A stretch of 64,000 nt of DNA from Aliiroseovarius sp. S1123 (lineage in GTDB: Bacteria; Pseudomonadota; Alphaproteobacteria; Rhodobacterales; Rhodobacteraceae), in the NCBI RefSeq assembly GCF_023015885.1, contig NZ_JALKBE010000010.1:1-64000 (forward strand), read 5' to 3'. Under the pieces are notes generated by a model that was given only the letters and a program-made list of their open reading frames with translations, did not search any database and was not told where the DNA came from. Numbering within the stretch: the first letter of the stretch is position 1; each line of letters begins with the position of its first letter. Of this stretch, positions 42,247 to 50,592 are shown in pieces. The position numbers and the translations under genes were made by a program.

Positions 42247-42754
42247 ACCAAACACCCAATGTTCCTGATTTGTTCTTTTTAAGCTCCCACCGATGCAGAG
42301 TCGAGTCTTCGCCGCCATATTCCGGATCAAAAACTGGCGCGCAGTGCCAGCGTGTCTCGGCCGCATTGCTGCCCATGTCTTCGGAAATCAGCGCCAAGCC
42401 GGTGGACTTCCCATCGCGGGCGGCTAGTTGCAGGCGACGGCCCTCGGTCAGGCCAAGGGGCTTGTGCAGCGCCATCACGACAAGCGGTACAGCACCGTCG
42501 CGCAGCGCCTCTTCCGCGACGGCCAGCGATTGCATCTGGTCCTTGGTGTTGCACAAAGCGAAATCAGCCGGGTCGATGAAGGGGGCAAAGCCGTTGGGGT
42601 TGATCTGGGCTGCATCCCATCCGCCGCGCACCCACAGGCATGGCCCGCCCAGCCGCGCGGCCAGCGCGAAGGCGAAGACCGGCGCGCCGGGGCCGTACAC
42701 TTCATGCGTACGGGTCTTGGCAGGTGGGAAGTGAGGCGGGCCGAGAATCTGCAT
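42188..42754 (-). CDS. imuA: ImuA, RecA-like SOS mutasome protein
   Basis: The 188-residue product is the short alphaproteobacterial ImuA. FAFALAARLGGPCLWVRGGWD and the ADFALCNTKDQMQSLAVAEEALRDGAVPLVVMALHKPLGLTEGRRLQLAARDG block are related to the RecA core, but no complete Walker A motif is present. It is needed with ImuB and DnaE2 for damage-induced mutagenesis. It is the first gene of the cassette, with a LexA box 31 bases upstream of the start. Confidence 0.88.
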   Translation of the reverse strand: MQILGPPHFPPAKTRTHEVYGPGAPVFAFALAARLGGPCLWVRGGWDAAQINPNGFAPFIDPADFALCNTKDQMQSLAVAEEALRDGAVPLVVMALHKPLGLTEGRRLQLAARDGKSTGLALISEDMGSNAAETRWHCAPVFDPEYGGEDSTLHRWELKKNKSGTLGVWYVRWDRASRRIVVVPPAGK

Positions 42755-42784
42755 AGAGGCAGAATAGCATCACGTCGCTGAAAG

Positions 42785-42799
42785 GAACATACGAAGAAC
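42785..42799 (-). promoter_or_regulatory. LexA box of the imuA-imuB-dnaE2 cassette
   Basis: GAAC (42785-42788), seven bases, GAAC (42796-42799), which reads GTTC-N7-GTTC on the coding strand. That is the direct-repeat SOS box of Rhodobacteraceae and other alphaproteobacteria. It is positioned to block the imuA promoter until DNA damage. Confidence 0.85.
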
Positions 42800-42803
42800 A
42801 AAA

Positions 42804-42832
42804 CCGCCCGCGGCACGGGGTGCAGCGGGCGG
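42804..42832 (-). terminator. Terminator of the ferredoxin-NADP reductase gene
   Basis: CCGCCCGC (42804-42811) and GCGGGCGG (42825-42832) form an exact 8-bp stem. On the minus strand it is followed by TTTTGTT, which abuts the LexA box. Confidence 0.75.
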
Positions 42833-42860
42833 AAAATGTGTCAGCGGTGATCAGCGTGGA

Positions 42861-43715
42861 TCAGTCCAGGAACGCCTTCTCGACCACATATTGCGCAGGC
42901 TTAGAGTTCGCGCCTTCCTCAAGCCCGTATTCCTCGAACATCTCTTTCAGTTCCAGGTTAAAGGCCAGATTGCCGCAGATCATCGCGCGGTCGGTGTCGG
43001 GGTTCAGAGGCTCAACGCCCAGATCCGCAAACGCCTCGCCCGAGCGCATCAGGTCGGTGATGCGGCCCATCTTGGGGCTCTCTTCGCGGGTGGTGGTCGG
43101 GTAATACTTGATCTTCTTCCAGAAGCCTTCGCCGATCACTTCGTTCAGCAGCTCGTCTTCTTTCAGGCTTTCGATCAGGTTCGCACCATAGGTCAGCTCG
43201 CCCACTTCGCGGCAGGTGTGGGTGATGATGACCTCGTCATAATCTTCGTAGGTCTGCGGTTCGCGCAGAAGCGAGGCGAAGGGGGCAAAGCCCGTACCAG
43301 TGGCGAAGAACCAAATGCGTTTGCCCGGGATCAGCGCGTCATGCACCAGTGTGCCCACGGGTTTCGGGCGCAGGATGATCTCGTCGCCCACTTCCAAGTG
43401 CTGCAGCTTCGAGGTCAGCGGCCCGTCCGGCACTTTGATCGAGTAGAACTCCAGCTCTTCATCCCAGCTGGGCGAGGCAATCGAATAGGCGCGCAGAAGA
43501 GGCTTCTGTTTACCGGTCTTCGGATCCGGGTCGCCCATCAGGCCGATCATCACAAACTCGCCCGAGCGGAAGCGCAGGCTGGCAGGGCGCGTGCAGCGGA
43601 AACGGAACAGGCGGTCGGTATAATGTTCAACTTCGGTCACCGTCTGCGCGTCGGGCAGGGTCGGGACCGGTTTTACTTTGGTTTCAGCATCCATAACGGG
43701 CGTCACTTCATTCAT
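42861..43715 (-). CDS. fpr: Ferredoxin-NADP+ reductase
   Basis: The 284-residue flavoenzyme has the FAD-binding blocks FRSGEFVMIGL and RAYSIASP. The NADP-binding part shows FFATGTGFAPFASLLREP, KYYPTTTRE and ICGNLAFN, and VVEKAFLD closes the protein as in Rhodobacter FPR. It would supply reduced ferredoxin or flavodoxin, for example to the neighbouring sulfite reductase. The start at 43715 is preferred by comparison with Rhodobacter FPR. A longer frame to a GTG at 43733 would begin inside a hairpin. Confidence 0.9.
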   Translation of the reverse strand: MNEVTPVMDAETKVKPVPTLPDAQTVTEVEHYTDRLFRFRCTRPASLRFRSGEFVMIGLMGDPDPKTGKQKPLLRAYSIASPSWDEELEFYSIKVPDGPLTSKLQHLEVGDEIILRPKPVGTLVHDALIPGKRIWFFATGTGFAPFASLLREPQTYEDYDEVIITHTCREVGELTYGANLIESLKEDELLNEVIGEGFWKKIKYYPTTTREESPKMGRITDLMRSGEAFADLGVEPLNPDTDRAMICGNLAFNLELKEMFEEYGLEEGANSKPAQYVVEKAFLD

Positions 43716-43724
43716 CAGCGTAAA

Positions 43725-43743
43725 GCGAGGCACGGTGCCTCGC
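43725..43743 (-). terminator. Hairpin between DUF934 and fpr
   Basis: GCGAGGCAC and GTGCCTCGC are exact 9-base inverted repeats separated by one base. On the minus strand they are followed by TTTA only, so termination would be weak. The element may attenuate the cys operon or protect message ends. Confidence 0.45.
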
Positions 43744-43784
43744 CCTTTCTTGTCTGTGTGTATAGGAGGGTTGCGAAGGGCGGT

Positions 43785-44195
43785 CTAGCCGGTCATCCGC
43801 GACCTATAGTCATAGGCTTTCCAGTCCGCCCGGTACTGCCAGTCACCTTCCGGCTGACGCTGGGCCAGCTCGTCCGAGATCTCGACCTCGTCAAAGCCCG
43901 ACCGGCGCGCCATCGCGTATTGGTCCGAGATCACATGGCCATGGGCACGCAGGCGACCCTCAAAGCCCAGAAGGCGCAGCTGACGGCCCAGCGTGAAGCC
44001 GCGGCCATCCGCGAAAGACGGGAAGTCGATGCGGATGGCGGGCACGCCCACCATCAGATCGGCCAGAGCCGCCGGATCGGTGTCCGAGGCAATGTGCAGC
44101 CCACGCGTGTCATTGGCCGCGCGCTCTTCGGGGGTTGCGAACCCTTCGGTCCAGTCGTCACGGGCAAAGCCGTTATCGGTTACAATCACGCTCAT
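43785..44195 (-). CDS. DUF934 protein of the sulfite reductase operon
   Basis: The 136-residue product has the DUF934 core IRIDFPSFADGRGFTLGRQLRLLGFEGRLRAHGHVISDQYAMARRSGFDEVEI. The family is nearly always encoded with ferredoxin-type sulfite or nitrite reductases and is presumed to help their assembly or electron delivery; the precise role is unknown. The ATG at 44195 overlaps the cysH stop by four bases, which decides the start over a longer open frame to 44246. Confidence 0.85.
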   Translation of the reverse strand: MSVIVTDNGFARDDWTEGFATPEERAANDTRGLHIASDTDPAALADLMVGVPAIRIDFPSFADGRGFTLGRQLRLLGFEGRLRAHGHVISDQYAMARRSGFDEVEISDELAQRQPEGDWQYRADWKAYDYRSRMTG

Positions 44196-44932
44196 GCTTC
44201 TGCTCCTACGCGAACCATTTTCCCGTCGACAAAGTGAATGCCGCATTCCGTCTTCTCGGCCCCGCGCCAGCGTCCGGCGCGCGGATCTTCACCGGGTTTC
44301 ACGGCCGATGTACACGGCGCACAGCCGATCGACGGGAAGCCGCGTGCGACCAGCGGGTGCTTGGGCAGGCGGTTGTTGATCAGGTAATCCTGCACGTCCG
44401 AGGCCGCCCAATGGGCCAACGGATTGACCTTAAGAAGACCGTCTTCAGCTTCGAAGAACTCCAGATCCACGCGCTTGCCGCCCTGAAAGCGTTTGCGCCC
44501 GGTGATCCAGCCGTCAAATCCGTTCAATGCACGGTCCAGCGGCTCGACCTTGCGCAATTCGCAGCAGGCATCGGTGTCAGCCAGATGCAGGATGTTGTCC
44601 GGATCGCGGGCGAACAGGTCTTCCGCGTCCGGGTGAATAACCCGCACGTCCGTCAGGCCCAGTTTTTCGGCCACTTCGACCTGATAGTCGAGCGTTTCCT
44701 GAAACAGCATCTGCGTGTCCAGGAAGATCACCGGAACGGTGCGGTCGACCTTGGCCACCAGATGCAGCAGCACGACGCTTTCCGCGCCAAAGCTCGAGAC
44801 CAGAGCAAGCGAGCCGATGGTGCTGTCCGACAGCGCCCGTTCCACGACCGCGGTCGCGGAATGGTGCTTATAGCGATCGTTCAGACCGGCCGCGCGTTCT
44901 TCCGCGGGGGGAAGGGGGATTTCAAGCGGCAT
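44192..44932 (-). CDS. cysH: Thioredoxin-dependent adenylylsulfate (APS) reductase
   Basis: The 246-residue enzyme has the PAPS reductase fold: SLALVSSFGAESVVLLHLVA forms the P-loop-like region. ECGIHF near the C terminus holds the catalytic cysteine. Extra cysteine pairs, ACCELRK and GCAPC, mark the [4Fe-4S] subclass that reduces APS directly to sulfite rather than PAPS. It acts in assimilatory sulfate reduction upstream of the sulfite reductase encoded next to it. The start at 44932 overlaps the reductase 3' end by 11 bases; the frame is open further upstream, inside that gene. Confidence 0.92.
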   Translation of the reverse strand: MPLEIPLPPAEERAAGLNDRYKHHSATAVVERALSDSTIGSLALVSSFGAESVVLLHLVAKVDRTVPVIFLDTQMLFQETLDYQVEVAEKLGLTDVRVIHPDAEDLFARDPDNILHLADTDACCELRKVEPLDRALNGFDGWITGRKRFQGGKRVDLEFFEAEDGLLKVNPLAHWAASDVQDYLINNRLPKHPLVARGFPSIGCAPCTSAVKPGEDPRAGRWRGAEKTECGIHFVDGKMVRVGAEA

Positions 44933-46592
44933 TGGTCTTATCCTCTTCCGGATACAGGGCAGCCTTGAACGGCGCTTCGCCCAGACGGCGATAGGCGTCG
45001 ATGAAGGTCTCGCCCTCGTCCTCGCGCAGCTCAAGATAAGCGTGCACAAGGCGTTCGATGGCCGGTACGATCTGGTCATAGGCAAAGCCGGGACCTGCCC
45101 GTTTGCCAATCACAGTGTCCGGGCCGGCGTCACCACCCAAGGTGATCTGATAGTTTTCGACGCCCGCACGATCCAGACCCAGAATGCCGATATGGCCCAG
45201 GTGGTGGTGCCCACAGGCGTTGATGCAGCCCGAGATCTTGATCTGTAGATGGCCGATATCGTGCTCGATCTTCAACTCGTCGAAACGCTCGGCAATCTCT
45301 TGCGCGACCGGGATCGAGCGGGCTGTGGCCAGTGCGCAGTAATCCATGCCGGGGCAGGCGATGATGTCCGAGATCAGACCAGCGTTCGCAGTGGCCATGC
45401 CATGCGCACGCAGCGCTGCGAAGATCGCGGGCAGGTCCGAACGGTGGACATGCGGGAAGATCACGTTCTGCTCGTGGCTGATGCGAATGTCGCCGTGGCC
45501 GAACTCTTCTGCCAGATCGGCAAGCACGCGCATCTGGTCCGAGCTCGCGTCGCCCGGCGTGGCCCCATGCGCCTTCATCGAGATCGTGACGATCCCGTAG
45601 CCGTCCGCGCGGTGGTCATCCACGTTGGTGTCGCTCCACGACCGGAAGATCGGGTCGGCGTCGCGTGCGGCGTGGTAGCCGTCCAGTGAGGCGGTCTTGA
45701 ACTCCGGCGCTGTGAAGTCGGCAGCGATGCTGGCGAAATGCTCTTGATCCACACCCGAGAAGAGCGGGCGCAGTTGCGCAAAACGTGCCTCGACCAGATC
45801 GTGGATCTTGTCGATCCCGTTCTCCATCGTGGTGATCTTGATGCGCGCCTTATACTTGTTATCGCGGCGGCCCAGCGTGTTGTAGACGCTGACGACGGCC
45901 TCGACATAAGGCAGCAGATCTTCGCGCGGCAGGAAGTCTTTCAGGACCTGACCCACAACCGGCGTCCGGCCAAGGCCGCCACCGACGAGGATCTGGTAAC
46001 CAACCACTCCGGCCGCGTTCTTCACGATGCGGATGCCGATGTCGTGCGCCTTGGTGACAGCACGGTCGGCCTTCGATCCGGTCACCGCCAGTTTGAACTT
46101 GCGCGGCAGGAACTGGAATTCCGGGTGGTCGGTGGACCACTGGCGCAGAAGCTCGGCAGTGGGGCGCGGGTCTTCCACCTCGTCCGCGGCAGCGCCGGCG
46201 AAGTGATCAGCGGTCACGTTGCGGATTGTGTTGCCCGAGGTCTGGATGGCGTGCATGCCCACATCTGCCAGCGCGTCCAGCATGTCCGGGATGTCCGACA
46301 GGCGCGGCCAGTTGTACTGAATGTTCTGGCGCGTGGTCCAGTGGCCATAGCCCTTGTCCCAGCGTTCGCCGATCATCGCCAGCTGGCGCATCTGATTGGG
46401 GTTGAGCGAGCCATAGGGGATCGCGACCCGCAGCATATAAGCGTGCAGCTGCAGATAGACGCCATTCATCAGGCGCAGCGGTTTGAACTCGTCTTCGGTC
46501 AGCGCGCCCGAGATGCGGCGGCCGACTTGCTCGCGGAATTGAGCGACGCGGTTGCGCACGAAGCTTTCGTCGAAATGGTTGTAATCATACAT
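44922..46592 (-). CDS. cysI: Ferredoxin-type sulfite/nitrite reductase, siroheme [4Fe-4S] protein
   Basis: The 556-residue product starts MYDYNHFDESFVRNRVAQF. It contains the substrate-binding QLHAYMLRVAIPYG and RQNIQYNWPRL blocks. The two cysteine clusters that hold the siroheme-iron-sulfur centre are CPGMDYC and CINAC. It reduces sulfite to sulfide with six electrons. Operon order (DUF2849, reductase, cysH, DUF934) favours sulfite over nitrite. No siroheme synthase gene is present next to it, although one often precedes DUF2849 in this class. Confidence 0.92.
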   Translation of the reverse strand: MYDYNHFDESFVRNRVAQFREQVGRRISGALTEDEFKPLRLMNGVYLQLHAYMLRVAIPYGSLNPNQMRQLAMIGERWDKGYGHWTTRQNIQYNWPRLSDIPDMLDALADVGMHAIQTSGNTIRNVTADHFAGAAADEVEDPRPTAELLRQWSTDHPEFQFLPRKFKLAVTGSKADRAVTKAHDIGIRIVKNAAGVVGYQILVGGGLGRTPVVGQVLKDFLPREDLLPYVEAVVSVYNTLGRRDNKYKARIKITTMENGIDKIHDLVEARFAQLRPLFSGVDQEHFASIAADFTAPEFKTASLDGYHAARDADPIFRSWSDTNVDDHRADGYGIVTISMKAHGATPGDASSDQMRVLADLAEEFGHGDIRISHEQNVIFPHVHRSDLPAIFAALRAHGMATANAGLISDIIACPGMDYCALATARSIPVAQEIAERFDELKIEHDIGHLQIKISGCINACGHHHLGHIGILGLDRAGVENYQITLGGDAGPDTVIGKRAGPGFAYDQIVPAIERLVHAYLELREDEGETFIDAYRRLGEAPFKAALYPEEDKTNAA

Positions 46593-46911
46593 TGGCCACG
46601 GCCTCCGGTGCCGATTGCTGTGTCTGTTTGCCATGGAAGCGGTTCGACGGGCCGGTGGCACGGAACGCTTCGCGGAAATGGGTGGGGATCGGGCCGGTCG
46701 GACCTGCGGCGGCATCCGCCAGATAGGGTCCAACGGCGATGCCGGGTTCGTCCGTGGCACGCGCCAGCTGGGCGTTTGCCTCGGCCTCGTCGTCGATCAG
46801 CCAGGCCATACACATGTCGCGTACCCACGACCCGTTACGGGCCATATAGATCACGTCACCTTCGATCAGATCGTTGGCGGTTACCACTTTGGGGCTAAAA
46901 GGGCGGGGCAT
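46585..46911 (-). CDS. DUF2849 protein, first gene of the sulfite reductase operon
   Basis: The 108-residue product, starting MPRPFSPKVVTANDLIEGDVIYM, is a typical DUF2849 member with the VGPYLADAAAG and PTHFREAFRATGPSNRFHGKQ blocks. The family occurs only in assimilatory sulfite reductase operons and is of unknown biochemical role, perhaps a small electron-transfer or folding partner. It overlaps the reductase start by eight bases. The start was chosen from family length; the open frame continues upstream without support. Confidence 0.85.
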   Translation of the reverse strand: MPRPFSPKVVTANDLIEGDVIYMARNGSWVRDMCMAWLIDDEAEANAQLARATDEPGIAVGPYLADAAAGPTGPIPTHFREAFRATGPSNRFHGKQTQQSAPEAVANV

Positions 46912-46965
46912 GGCATGTCCTTTCCGGTTGCGTTCGTGCTCTATATAGGACATTTTCCCATTATT

Positions 46966-46981
46966 CCGCGAGGTGTCGCGG
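46966..46981. promoter_or_regulatory. Palindrome between the sulfite reductase operon and its divergent regulator
   Basis: CCGCGA and TCGCGG flank a four-base centre. The symmetry extends weakly outwards for about ten more bases on each side (TTCC and GGAA at the rims). It is centred in the 140-base divergent region and is a candidate site for the Lrp-type regulator. Confidence 0.5.
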
Positions 46982-47051
46982 CAAATAAGGAATGTTGTTT
47001 CGGTTTGCGCGTCAGTTGGAACGCTTGGACCAGAAGAGGGGAAAAAGCGGA

Positions 47052-47513
47052 ATGTCTGTTCGGCTGGATGAGATCGATCGGAAAATCCTGCGCGAGCTTC
47101 AGCGCGATGCGGGGCAGTCTTTGGATGTGATTGCCAAGAAAGTGGGGTCGTCAAAGACCCCTGTCTGGAACCGGATTCGCAAAATGCGCGAAAACGGGGT
47201 GATCGGGCAGAACACGATGGTGATGGATGCCGAAAGCCTTGGATTTGAAGCCTGTTTCTTCGTTCTGATCCGCACGTCCGAGCACGAAGCCGACTGGCAG
47301 GAGAAGTTCTTGTCCGCCCTTCGCGCGCGCCCCGAGGTGATGGAAGCGCACCGGTTGGCGGGCGAGATCGACTATATCCTGAAGGTCCGCGTCGAGAACG
47401 CCCGCGCCTATGACGAGTTCTATCAGGCACTGATTTCCGAAGTGAAAATCTTCAACGTGACCGCGCTGTTGTCGATGGAAGAGATCAAGTTCTCGACCGA
47501 ACTGCCGATCTGA
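47052..47513 (+). CDS. Lrp/AsnC-family transcriptional regulator
   Basis: The 153-residue protein starts MSVRLDEIDRKILRELQRDAGQSLDVIAKKVG, the winged HTH of the family, with TPVWNRIRKMRENGVI as recognition helix. The C-terminal RAM ligand-binding domain includes VMEAHRLAGEIDYILKV. It is divergent from the sulfite reductase operon, so it probably controls sulfur assimilation in response to an amino acid such as cysteine or methionine; this is inferred from position. GAGGGG lies 11 bases upstream of the chosen start. A frame open to 46992 covers the operator region. Confidence 0.85.
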   Translation: MSVRLDEIDRKILRELQRDAGQSLDVIAKKVGSSKTPVWNRIRKMRENGVIGQNTMVMDAESLGFEACFFVLIRTSEHEADWQEKFLSALRARPEVMEAHRLAGEIDYILKVRVENARAYDEFYQALISEVKIFNVTALLSMEEIKFSTELPI

Positions 47514-47543
47514 AGTGCTTTCGGTGGCTCACGTCGTGAGCCT

Positions 47544-47612
47544 CAGGGGCTTTGCCCCTTGCGCCAAATCTGCGATTTGACGCTACCCCAAGATATTTTC
47601 GGCAAGAGGAAG
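47544..47612 (+). repeat. Intergenic hairpin repeat, copy 1
   Basis: AGGGGCTTTGCCCCT is an exact hairpin. About 30 bases later comes ACCCCAAGATATTTTCGGC and then AAGAGGAAG. The same two blocks, in the same order, recur at 62397-62455. It fills the space between the Lrp gene and the convergent P450 gene and may help terminate both. Confidence 0.65.
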
Positions 47613-47615
47613 GTG

Positions 47616-48791
47616 TTAGGTCTTTACCATCAAGGCGGACAGCCCGTGGAAGTGATAGACATTTCCATATTTCGGCGGCGCAGTGATGGTCAGGTTCGGG
47701 CAACGGTCGAACAGGATTGGAAGGGCGTGTTTCAGCTCTAGTCGGGCCAGAGGTGCGCCAATGCAGAAATGCACCCCGGCACCGAAGGCGGTGTTCTGTT
47801 GGGTGCGACGGGTCGGATCAAAGGTGTTGGGATCGTCCCACATATCCGGGTCGCGATTGGCCGCGCCCAGCAGCAGTCCAATCTCGTCTCCGCGCTTGAA
47901 AGCCTGCCCATAAAGTGTCGTGTCTTCATAGACATGGCGGGTGAACATGTGCAGCGGCGGGTCGAAGCGGAGGGTTTCCTCGATTGTTGCGTCAATGGCG
48001 TCTGGGGACAGCGCGGTTACGGGAGTGCCTTGTTCCAGAAGGGTTTTTATAGCTATCGCCATGGCGTGTACGGTGGCTTCATGGCCCGCGTTTAAAAGCA
48101 GGATACAGGTCGAAATTAGCTCGTCGGTGGATAGTTTCTCACCTTCTTCCTCGGCTTGTATCAGCTCGGTAATCAGATCGTCGCGCGGGTCTCCGCGCCG
48201 CTGGTCCACGTAGTCGCGCATGAAGGCGACGAAGGCTTCGGTGGCGGCAATCGCCTCGTCCTCGACCGCGCGGGTGCGGCGGGCTTGATACATCGAGACC
48301 ATGGCATTGGACCAGCGCAGCAGGTCATCGGCGCGGGTCTCGGGGACGCCCAGAAGGCGGCAGATGATGATCACAGGGATACGGGTGGCAAAGGTGGGCA
48401 ACAGGTCGAATTCGCCTGCGGGGAAGGCGTCAATTAAGTCGTGGGTAAGGGTTTCAATCTCGGGGCCTAGCGCTGCAATCCGGCGGGAGGTGAAGGCGCG
48501 CAGGACCAGCTTGCGCAGACGTGTGTGGCGGGGGGCTTCCAGTTCCAGCATCGAATGGGCCTCGACCGCGTAGAACGGGGCCAGATGGTCGGGGAATTGT
48601 CGCGGCTCGACCGGCTCGCGTCCGAAGCGACGGTCGCGCAGCAGCGCGTTCACGGCGCGAAAGCTGACCGCCATGGGCAAGTCGTAATCTTTCCAGAAAA
48701 ACAGGTCGCCTTCCGCGCGGGCGCGATCATAGAAGGCATAGGGGGTCTGGATGAATTCGGGATCCGTGGGGGATTGGGTCAGTCGCTTCAT
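47616..48791 (-). CDS. Cytochrome P450
   Basis: The product of about 391 residues is a soluble bacterial P450. It has the I-helix oxygen-binding motif AGHEAT, the K-helix ExxR (EETLR) and the heme loop FGAGVHFCIGAPLARLE with the axial cysteine. LELEAPRHTRLRKLVLRAF is the C-helix region. Redox partners are not encoded beside it, although fpr is about 4 kb away. The substrate cannot be predicted. The start at 48791 is preferred over a TTG at 48821. The gene is divergent from dctB with only 58 bases between starts. Confidence 0.92.
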   Translation of the reverse strand: MKRLTQSPTDPEFIQTPYAFYDRARAEGDLFFWKDYDLPMAVSFRAVNALLRDRRFGREPVEPRQFPDHLAPFYAVEAHSMLELEAPRHTRLRKLVLRAFTSRRIAALGPEIETLTHDLIDAFPAGEFDLLPTFATRIPVIIICRLLGVPETRADDLLRWSNAMVSMYQARRTRAVEDEAIAATEAFVAFMRDYVDQRRGDPRDDLITELIQAEEEGEKLSTDELISTCILLLNAGHEATVHAMAIAIKTLLEQGTPVTALSPDAIDATIEETLRFDPPLHMFTRHVYEDTTLYGQAFKRGDEIGLLLGAANRDPDMWDDPNTFDPTRRTQQNTAFGAGVHFCIGAPLARLELKHALPILFDRCPNLTITAPPKYGNVYHFHGLSALMVKT

Positions 48792-48849
48792 GGGCGCATG
48801 TTCCTTAAAGCGGCTGGTCAATGCAAGAGGCCTTTCCTATGCTGACCTC

Positions 48850-50592
48850 ATGTTGCGATTTCTGCATACGAAGTGGATTTTTCCCTTTCTTCTTGGGACG
48901 CTGGTGATCAGTGCCGGGGTCTGGGCGGTGGCGTGGCGGGCGGCATTGACACCGCTGTCCGAGCAAGCCTCGTCTGAGTTGGAACTGGCCTCGGACCAAT
49001 TGACCCGCCATCTTTTTCGGTATCGCGAGCTGGCCGTCATATTGGCCCGCCACCCTGTGCTGCAGGCACGGTTAAGTGGAGAGATCACAGAGCCGCAAAC
49101 GGCGGATGGTCTGTTGCGGGCCATGGCCGATATGACCGGCGCGCATCAGCTTTTGCTGGTGGACGGCAGCGGGCGCGTGTTGGCTGCGTCCCATCAGACC
49201 CAGCAGAAATTGGACCCTACAAGTGCGATGCTCCACCGTGCTCTGACAGGTGCCTTGGGATCAGAAGCCGAGTTTCAACCTGCGGGCAACGGCAGTCTGC
49301 GCCGCGTGTTTTCCTTTGCGGCACCTGTTCTGGATAAAGGAGATCAGAGGCAGGGTGCGGTGATCGCGCGCACCAACCTTTTGGATTTTGAAGAGAATTG
49401 GCCCTCGACTGCGTCAGCGTTGTTTTTCACACTGAATGGCGAGCGGGTCTTTGTCTCGAACCGCTTGGATCTGGTCAGCGTCTCCCGCCCGGCCGAGCGG
49501 TTTTTGAACAGCAGCGCCAGCCACTGGGCGGGGCACGAGGTTTGGACGATCGCGGGAGGGCCCTATCTTCCTGACCGCGCACTCCATCTAACCCGTGATC
49601 TGTCGACCGTTGGGTTGAGCGGTGAGATCCTGCTGGACACGGCGCCAGCTGAACGCAGCGCGGCCCTTCTGGCGGCCATCGCTGCTGCGATATGTCTGGG
49701 AATCGGGGGACTGCTTTTGGCGGTCGGTGAACGGAGGCGAGCGCTTGATGAGCGGTTGCGGATTGAAGCCGCCGCCAACGCACGGCTGGAGGCGCGCGTG
49801 GCAGAGCGCACACAGGCGCTGTCCGAGGCCAACCTTGATCTGCTGCGCGAAAACCGCGAACGGCGCGAGGCTGAGGCTGCATTGAAGAAGGCACAGGATG
49901 ATCTGGTGCAGGCAGGCAAACTGTCGGCGTTGGGGCAGATGTCTGCGGGCATCAGTCACGAATTGAACCAGCCGCTGATGGCGATCCGCAGCTTCTCGGA
50001 AAACGCTTCGTTGTTTTTGCAGCGTGGGCAAGCTGAACAGGCCGGGCAAAACCTGACCCGGATTTCCGAGCTATCGCACCGCATGGCGCGGATCATCAAG
50101 AACCTGCGCGCCTTTGCGCGAAACGAGAACGAGCCAACCGGCAAGGTTGATCTGGGGCAGGTGGTGTCGACGGCCGTGGAACTGACGGAACCGCGGCTCA
50201 AGGCAGATCGGGTCACGCTGGACTGGGTGCCTCCGGCGACGCCAGTTTATGCCAAGGCGGGCGAGGTGCGGTTGTCTCAGGTCTTTGTGAACCTGATCAA
50301 CAATGCAGCCGACGCTATGATCGGGCAAGAGGATCGGCACATTCAAATTGCCGTCAATGCCGGAAAAACTCTGTCCGTGATGGTGCAGGATAGCGGGCCG
50401 GGCATCGAAGACCCCGACCGAATTTTTGAGCCCTTCTTCTCGACCAAGCAGGTGGGGGACGAGGGCATGGGGCTGGGGCTGTCGATCTCATACGGGCTTG
50501 TGCAAAGCTTCGGGGGTGATATTCGCGGGCGCAACTGTGAAAGCGGGGCGATGTTCACGGTCGAGCTGCCCTATTGGAAGGACGCGGAATGA
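48850..50592 (+). CDS. dctB: Membrane sensor histidine kinase, DctB-like
   Basis: The 580-residue protein has a transmembrane helix at about residues 9-30 and a periplasmic double-PDC sensor region to about residue 275. A second membrane helix and a coiled coil follow (LEARVAERTQALSEANLDLLRE). The kinase core has the H box GISHELNQPLMAIRSFSENA (His370), the N box NLINNAADAM, and DSGPGIE and GMGLGLSIS as ATP-binding boxes. It resembles DctB, which senses C4-dicarboxylates, and lies in an operon with the response regulator and a TRAP transporter. A frame open to 48751 antiparallel to the P450 start is not used. Confidence 0.9.
   Translation: MLRFLHTKWIFPFLLGTLVISAGVWAVAWRAALTPLSEQASSELELASDQLTRHLFRYRELAVILARHPVLQARLSGEITEPQTADGLLRAMADMTGAHQLLLVDGSGRVLAASHQTQQKLDPTSAMLHRALTGALGSEAEFQPAGNGSLRRVFSFAAPVLDKGDQRQGAVIARTNLLDFEENWPSTASALFFTLNGERVFVSNRLDLVSVSRPAERFLNSSASHWAGHEVWTIAGGPYLPDRALHLTRDLSTVGLSGEILLDTAPAERSAALLAAIAAAICLGIGGLLLAVGERRRALDERLRIEAAANARLEARVAERTQALSEANLDLLRENRERREAEAALKKAQDDLVQAGKLSALGQMSAGISHELNQPLMAIRSFSENASLFLQRGQAEQAGQNLTRISELSHRMARIIKNLRAFARNENEPTGKVDLGQVVSTAVELTEPRLKADRVTLDWVPPATPVYAKAGEVRLSQVFVNLINNAADAMIGQEDRHIQIAVNAGKTLSVMVQDSGPGIEDPDRIFEPFFSTKQVGDEGMGLGLSISYGLVQSFGGDIRGRNCESGAMFTVELPYWKDAE

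Noticed and set aside
42891-44237. Open frame of 448 codons on the plus strand across fpr and DUF934
   Set aside because: Antisense of two recognised genes; it even spans their intergenic hairpin.
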